A stretch of DNA of 10,521 nucleotides, taken from Bacteroidota bacterium. GTDB taxonomy: Bacteria; Bacteroidota; Bacteroidia; JAADEI01. The DNA is taken from assembly GCA_015490475.1 (NCBI GenBank), contig WFXT01000044.1, positions 1 to 10,521 on the forward strand, written 5' to 3'. The notes beneath the pieces were generated by a model. That model was not told where the DNA came from, made no database searches, and saw only the letters and a list, made by a program, of their open reading frames with translations. Made by a program: the position numbers and the translations under genes. This document shows positions 6,634 through 10,521 of the stretch, in pieces; within the stretch, counting starts at the first letter, position 1, and each line of letters starts with the position of its first letter.

Positions 6634-7742
6634 AGCCCTATATCAAAATCAACGTCAAAACCGACATCGTCTAATGCTTCCACTCCAATAGCACTAACCT
6701 CCCCTTTTGACACATCCCTTGTCAGCAAAGTTTCACCATCTGGAACCACGATATATGCATTATTGGCAATCAATGAAAGAAACTTGGCAAACAAGTATGG
6801 ATAAGCAAAACCTAAAGACAGAAGAGTTAATAAATACATTTTTGCAAACTCTTTTGATAATTTGATGGGACCTACTTTCAACTTAAGTTTAGCGTTTCCA
6901 ATCTTAAGACCGTGATATATAGCATGAATCGTATAGCCCCTGAAAAACGAATATCCTATCATGAAAAGAGTTAGATAAATAAACACTCCCAGAAACATCC
7001 ATCCTAAAATGGAAGCAACTACAGCACCTTCTGGGGCATTTCCGTTAGCATCTGCAATCACAAGGGCAACAATAAAAATCCAGACCATAAATAAAAATAA
7101 TGCCCCTATAAACACGGCTAAGTATATACCAAAACCTGTGTACAATTTTTCAAGCGATGGCTTTACAGACAGTCGCTTGCTACCCCAGAATACATTTCTG
7201 CCAATAAATTCAAACCACCTCTTTTGAGCAAAAGGTATTGTAATAACAAATAAGGATATAAGAGACGTTATTAGTGTTTCAATGTAGAATTCTGTTTTTG
7301 AAGCAGCAAAAGACATAGACACTCCAGACCATTGAGTATAACGAAAGAAAAACCTGTATGAAAACCACATTAACATTGGCAACAATAAAACAAACATAAG
7401 TATCAATAAGCCGGTCAAAAACATATTCCGCGTCAAGTCAGCATACAAATAAAGACCAATAAATGCCATGACTATTAGCTGTCCTATAAGTAACCGTATA
7501 GGCTTGGCTGTAAAGTTCATAGGAATTCCATCAATAAGCAAGTGATTATAAAGATACTTATACTGTCTGACCTTTGCCCACGGTCTGTAAAGCCCAAATG
7601 TCAAAAGGGTAAGCGCAAGGTTTATCATATAAATTTTCCAGTACTCCTTAGGGGAACCTATAAACTCCACCTTTATCTCTCTGGATTCCCGTTTTTCTGG
7701 AAAGTTATCATTACTGGACGCCCCAGTAATGTCATCCGTCAT
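6630..7742 (-). CDS. DUF898 (YjgN-like) multi-pass membrane protein
   Basis: This 370-residue inner-membrane protein has about six or seven hydrophobic helices (roughly 35-52, 83-100, 108-127, 155-172, 203-232, 242-267 and 300-320). The DUF898 signature is visible as FIGSPKEYWKIY followed by LTLLTFGLYRPWAKVRQYKYLYNH (residues 27-66), and a degenerate second copy is in the C-terminal half (FAKMYLLTLLSLGFAYPYLFAK). The biochemical function of the family is unknown. Its adjacency to an M48 peptidase recurs in other bacteria, and here the two genes overlap by 4 bp. The N-terminal ~25 residues are polar. The C-terminal ~12 residues are acidic and aromatic (DDVGFDVDFDIGL), an unusual tail. A weak AGG about 6-8 nt before the ATG at 7742 may help initiation. 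Confidence 0.85.
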   Translation of the reverse strand: MTDDITGASSNDNFPEKRESREIKVEFIGSPKEYWKIYMINLALTLLTFGLYRPWAKVRQYKYLYNHLLIDGIPMNFTAKPIRLLIGQLIVMAFIGLYLYADLTRNMFLTGLLILMFVLLLPMLMWFSYRFFFRYTQWSGVSMSFAASKTEFYIETLITSLISLFVITIPFAQKRWFEFIGRNVFWGSKRLSVKPSLEKLYTGFGIYLAVFIGALFLFMVWIFIVALVIADANGNAPEGAVVASILGWMFLGVFIYLTLFMIGYSFFRGYTIHAIYHGLKIGNAKLKLKVGPIKLSKEFAKMYLLTLLSLGFAYPYLFAKFLSLIANNAYIVVPDGETLLTRDVSKGEVSAIGVEALDDVGFDVDFDIGL

Positions 7743-7762
7743 TTGAAACCTAATTTAATTTA

Positions 7763-8299
7763 TCACGAATTTAGTAAACCTTTGGTAATTAACTTTTCTA
7801 CCTTAGGTTTTATAACTACCTGGCAATATGGTTTGTCTGGATTCTTTTCAAAATAATTATGATGATATTCTTCTGCGACCCAGAATCTGTCTAATGGCTT
7901 AATTTCCGTTACCACAGGTTTTTGCCACAATTGTTCTGCCTTTTTTAAAGCTTTTTCAATAACAGAAATCTGCTCTTGTGAAGTATAGAGAATTATTGAC
8001 CTGTATTGTGGACCTATGTCATTTCCTTGTCTGTTTGGTGTTGTCGGGTCGTGAGCATGAAAAAATATTTCCAGAATTTCCTGAAGGCTTATTGCATTTG
8101 AATCAAATTCAATTTTTACTACTTCGGCATGCCCCGTTGTCCCTGTGCAAACTTCTTCATAAGTAGGATTGGGTTTATGTCCACCGGCATATCCCGGGAC
8201 AACGTTGACCACTCCCGGAACACGTCTGAACACCGCTTCCATACACCAAAAACATCCCCCTCCAAGCACTATTGTTTCATACTTTGCATTGCTTCCCAT
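7763..8299 (-). CDS. msrA: Peptide-methionine (S)-S-oxide reductase MsrA
   Basis: MsrA reduces methionine-S-sulfoxide in proteins and free methionine, repairing oxidative damage. The 178-residue protein has the catalytic GCFWC motif (C16, F17, W18, C19), GYAGG (36-40), GHAEVV (56-61), HDPTTPNRQGNDIGPQYRS (83-101) and AEEYHHNYF (142-150), all diagnostic. C159 in PYCQVVI sits near the end. The long Cys-containing C-terminal tail of E. coli MsrA is absent, so recycling may use C19 or C159 or direct thioredoxin reduction. There is no signal peptide, so it is cytoplasmic. The ATG at 8299 is inside the end of the GGGP-synthase gene (31-bp overlap). No later in-frame ATG precedes the GCFWC motif, so the overlap is real unless a GTG is used. 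Confidence 0.96.
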   Translation of the reverse strand: MGSNAKYETIVLGGGCFWCMEAVFRRVPGVVNVVPGYAGGHKPNPTYEEVCTGTTGHAEVVKIEFDSNAISLQEILEIFFHAHDPTTPNRQGNDIGPQYRSIILYTSQEQISVIEKALKKAEQLWQKPVVTEIKPLDRFWVAEEYHHNYFEKNPDKPYCQVVIKPKVEKLITKGLLNS

Positions 8300-8991
8300 A
8301 ACTCATCAGTATTTAGTAAACCATTTTCCACTGCTGTTCCAACAACAACAAAAGTGGCTCCTGAATTCCATGCTCTCAAACATTGGTCAACAGTGCGAAT
8401 TCCTCCCCCAACAAATAGTGGCCTTCCTGTAACTTGGGCAACTAAACTAATGATGCTTTCAGAAATAGGTTTTCCTCCTGAGCCCCCATCAAGGTAGAAG
8501 TATTTAAATCCGAGATAGAGTCCCGCTAAGACAGTAGCCTCCACAAGTTCCTTTTTCTCTGGCAAAGGCATAGTAAAACTCATATAATGAGCGGCTGTAG
8601 TTCCATCGCCAATGAGAAGGTAAGCAGTAGGTAAGGGCTCAATACCCAATTTTCTGACCACAGGGGCATTAATAACCTGTTGTCCTATTAGCAATTCTGG
8701 ATTTCTACCAGAGATAAGAGACATAAAAAGAATAGCATCTGCTTTTGTTATGGGCATTCCAGGTCCTGGAAATAAGATAACAGGCTTTTTAGAATATTGC
8801 TTTAATGTGCTCACTGTTTCATAAACATCTCCATTTACCAATAAACTTCCACCAACAAGCCAGAAGCTGGTAATATGGTCCCACTTTTTAATAGCTTCAT
8901 TCTTCATAGGTTTGTCTGGGTCCACAAGCACCACAAGCCCCTTATTTCCTGCAAAAAAAATGTCCTCTATCTGCTTACTCACCTTTATCAT
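8269..8991 (-). CDS. Geranylgeranylglyceryl phosphate synthase family (bacterial group II)
   Basis: This is a 240-residue TIM-barrel prenyltransferase of the GGGPS/PcrB family. It is expected to join sn-glycerol-1-phosphate to a polyprenyl diphosphate (geranylgeranyl diphosphate in characterised Bacteroidota enzymes) through an ether bond, the first committed step of archaeal-type lipids. Visible motifs are the Mg-binding VDPDKP (D24, D26), FWLVGGS (43-49), LFPGPG (73-78), YLDGGSGGKPI (166-176, phosphate and substrate loop), FVGGGIR (193-199) and VVVGTAVENG (215-224). The family loop is usually YLEAGSGA; here it is YLDGGSGG, a conservative change at an active-site acid. The extra length relative to PcrB (~228) and the bacterial context favour group II. 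It begins 11 bp after the pcm stop; an in-frame stop lies just upstream, fixing the ATG at 8991. Polyprenyl chain length cannot be told by eye. Confidence 0.9.
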   Translation of the reverse strand: MIKVSKQIEDIFFAGNKGLVVLVDPDKPMKNEAIKKWDHITSFWLVGGSLLVNGDVYETVSTLKQYSKKPVILFPGPGMPITKADAILFMSLISGRNPELLIGQQVINAPVVRKLGIEPLPTAYLLIGDGTTAAHYMSFTMPLPEKKELVEATVLAGLYLGFKYFYLDGGSGGKPISESIISLVAQVTGRPLFVGGGIRTVDQCLRAWNSGATFVVVGTAVENGLLNTDELWEAMQSMKQ

Positions 8992-9002
8992 ACATAGTCA
9001 TT

Positions 9003-9713
9003 TTATTCTTCACCACCAGGTACCATTGGAACAAACCGAACAGGAATAATATCTTCATAAACATACGTAGAATCATCTTTTTTTAGAATTCTAACAAGTT
9101 TCTGGAAAGTTGTGCCCACAGGAATAACCATTATTCCTCCTGGTTTTAATTGTTCAAGTAAGGCTTCAGGAACATTCGGTGGTGCAGCAGTAACAATGAT
9201 CCTATCAAACGGTGCATATTGCGGAAGTCCTTTATAACCATCTCCACATACAACAATCACATTTTTATAGCCCATAGAATCAAGTCTTCTGCGGGCTTGC
9301 TCACACAAGGGTTTAACAATCTCAATTGTGTAAACAGAATCCACCAACTGAGCAAGAATAGCAGCTTGATAACCACTTCCTGTCCCTATTTCAAGAACTT
9401 TCTCGTTTCCCTGTAACTCTAACAACTGTGTCATCAAAGCAACTATGTAGGGTTGAGAAATTGTTTGTCCATATCCAATAGGTAAAGGATGGTCTCCATA
9501 CGCCAGATGTCTTATATTTTGCGGGACAAATAAGTGTCTTGGGGTATTAAGCATTGCTTTTATTACTGCCGAGTCAGTGATTCCCCTTGGTATAAGCTGT
9601 GTGTTGACCATATTTTTTGCTTCCTGTTTCCAGTTGTTATTTTTGTCTTGCCATAGAACAAATCCTGCCCCCACCATAATACCTACAACCATCCCTAATA
9701 ATATTCCCCTCAT
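9003..9713 (-). CDS. pcm: Membrane-anchored protein-L-isoaspartate O-methyltransferase
   Basis: This SAM-dependent methyltransferase repairs isoaspartyl residues formed by spontaneous Asn/Asp ageing. The 236-residue protein starts with a hydrophobic helix (residues ~3-21, GILLGMVVGIMVGAGFVLW). The PIMT core follows: IPRGITD (41-47), the substrate-loop TPRHLFVP (57-64), GYGQTISQPYIVA (80-92), SAM motif VLEIGTGSGYQAA (107-119), CGDGY (156-160), DRIIVTAAP (170-178) and LKPGG (189-193). The soluble family members are ~210 aa, so the extra length is the N-terminal anchor. No lipobox cysteine is seen. The ATG at 9713 overlaps the mscS-like stop (ATGA), which pins the start and argues that the hydrophobic leader is really translated. 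Which face of the membrane the enzyme occupies is unclear. Confidence 0.93.
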   Translation of the reverse strand: MRGILLGMVVGIMVGAGFVLWQDKNNNWKQEAKNMVNTQLIPRGITDSAVIKAMLNTPRHLFVPQNIRHLAYGDHPLPIGYGQTISQPYIVALMTQLLELQGNEKVLEIGTGSGYQAAILAQLVDSVYTIEIVKPLCEQARRRLDSMGYKNVIVVCGDGYKGLPQYAPFDRIIVTAAPPNVPEALLEQLKPGGIMVIPVGTTFQKLVRILKKDDSTYVYEDIIPVRFVPMVPGGEE

Positions 9714-10521
9714 TGATCTTTTGATTTTATTGATTTTGTTTTCACTCCCTCGCCCTTCTTATGTTCAATAATTAGGTTGTTTCTGAACCATATGTCTCTC
9801 TGTGGGAATGGAATTTCCACGCCCGCTTTTTTCAATTCATCCCACGCTTTAAAATATAAGTCACTGCGTAAAGCCACTGTCCTCCATATTCTTCTAACAT
9901 TAACCCATACAAGCAGGTGAAATACTAATGCACTATCTGCCATTTCATAAAATATGACCTCTGGTGGCGGTTGCTTTTCCACCGCTGGATGTCTTTTGGC
10001 AACATCAACCAACACCTTCCTAACTTTCTCTGGGTCAGAAGAATAAGCCACTCCAAAGGGAACATGCAACCTCACCAGTTCATCGCTAAGAGTATAGTTA
10101 ATTATTTTGCCTGAAACAAAATGTGAGTTAGGTATAGCAATTTCAAGTCCGTCAACTGTATGTATGCGAGTAGTCAAAACATTAACATCCACCACCTTGC
10201 CATAAATTATGTTTGTTTCATTCCCTACTGCCTTGCCTGCGTTCCCCTCAATTTCTATAACATCACCAACCTTCAAGTTTCTGCTAATAATTAGAATAAA
10301 ACCACTGATGTAGTTATTAAAAATGGTTTGCAAACCGAAACCAAGTCCTATTCCAAGAGCCCCTGCAAATGGCAACAATACCTTCCACGTTATTCCAAGT
10401 TGAAGTAAGAACACCATTGCAACGAGCAAGATTCCGAAATTGCTGATTAGGGACCGCCACGAGCCTGCCTCCACCTCGGATCCCCACCTGCAAATCCATG
10501 AATATATTAGCTCACGGACCA
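9710..10521 (-). CDS. MscS-family mechanosensitive ion channel (5'-truncated)
   Basis: The open frame reaches the window edge with no stop, so this is the C-terminal ~269 residues of a longer protein; an in-frame GTG at 10474 is not a credible start. The visible part begins with a transmembrane helix (ILLVAMVFLLQLGI). The glycine/alanine-rich pore helix of MscS follows (LPFAGALGIGLGFGLQTIFNN), then the beta-domain signature (LKVGDVIEIEG ... TTRIHTVDGLEIAIPNSHFVSGKIINYT) and the alpha/beta cytoplasmic vestibule domain. It ends in a basic tail. By family it is an inner-membrane channel that opens under osmotic downshock. The beta domain has an extra ~11 residues (AGKAVGNETNII) compared with typical MscS. 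The stop overlaps the pcm start by 4 bp. How many N-terminal helices it has cannot be seen. Confidence 0.92.
   Translation of the reverse strand, partial: VRELIYSWICRWGSEVEAGSWRSLISNFGILLVAMVFLLQLGITWKVLLPFAGALGIGLGFGLQTIFNNYISGFILIISRNLKVGDVIEIEGNAGKAVGNETNIIYGKVVDVNVLTTRIHTVDGLEIAIPNSHFVSGKIINYTLSDELVRLHVPFGVAYSSDPEKVRKVLVDVAKRHPAVEKQPPPEVIFYEMADSALVFHLLVWVNVRRIWRTVALRSDLYFKAWDELKKAGVEIPFPQRDIWFRNNLIIEHKKGEGVKTKSIKSKDQ

Noticed and set aside
3842..8299. Plus-strand open frames opposite the CstB-like, M48, DUF898 and MsrA genes
   Set aside because: They are antisense shadows without domain signatures. All intergenic spacing and overlaps fit a minus-strand-only layout.
10472..10474. GTG as the start of the MscS-like gene
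   Set aside because: The reading frame stays open to the window edge, and the visible part begins at the end of the membrane domain, so the protein continues upstream.
10317..10499. 60-codon minus-strand open frame
   Set aside because: It is an alternate frame of the MscS-like gene, whose pore-helix and beta-domain motifs are unmistakable in the other frame.
1..10521. Mobile element, CRISPR, toxin-antitoxin or phage-defence system
   Set aside because: No repeats of the right type, transposase or integrase motifs, or small paired genes were seen; every gene matches a widespread chromosomal family.

Overview
The window looks like a compact, moderately AT-rich chromosomal segment of a Bacteroidota (FCB-group) bacterium. 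Four lines of evidence support this. There is a two-domain GlmU-like protein of the Bacteroidota-type family, a bacterial group II geranylgeranylglyceryl-phosphate synthase, and a cysteine-free type B ribosomal protein L31. A TAnnTTTG-type -7 promoter element (TATCTTTG) also lies in front of the L31 gene. Starts generally lack strong Shine-Dalgarno sequences, as is usual in that phylum. I cannot name a genus.

All eleven genes lie on the minus strand, so transcription runs from high to low coordinates. Coding density is very high and the largest non-coding gap is 85 bp. From upstream to downstream:
(1) A 5'-truncated MscS-type channel (window edge to 9710) overlaps by 4 bp a membrane-anchored protein-L-isoaspartate methyltransferase.
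(2) Next come the geranylgeranylglyceryl-phosphate synthase and, overlapping it by 31 bp, MsrA.
(3) A DUF898/YjgN membrane protein is coupled by a 4-bp overlap to an M48 metallopeptidase.
(4) A metallo-beta-lactamase/rhodanese/rhodanese protein of the persulfide dioxygenase-sulfurtransferase (CstB-like) type follows.
(5) After the 85-bp gap with its promoter come rpmE2, the GlmU-like gene, tpiA and thrS. thrS runs off the low-coordinate edge and lacks its C-terminus.

The upstream block (10521 to 4188) is best read as one operon or a run of co-transcribed genes with an envelope and protein-maintenance flavour. It covers osmotic release, isoaspartate repair, methionine sulfoxide repair, membrane proteolysis, persulfide detoxification and an isoprenoid-ether lipid step. 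The downstream block is housekeeping: ribosome, amino-sugar nucleotide synthesis, glycolysis and tRNA charging. No mobile elements, CRISPR arrays, RNA genes or clear terminators were found. I see no obviously new defence or accessory system. The points most worth a second look are the GGGP synthase with a variant active-site loop, the CstB-like protein with a small inverted repeat at its start, the coupled DUF898-M48 pair and the anchored isoaspartate methyltransferase.
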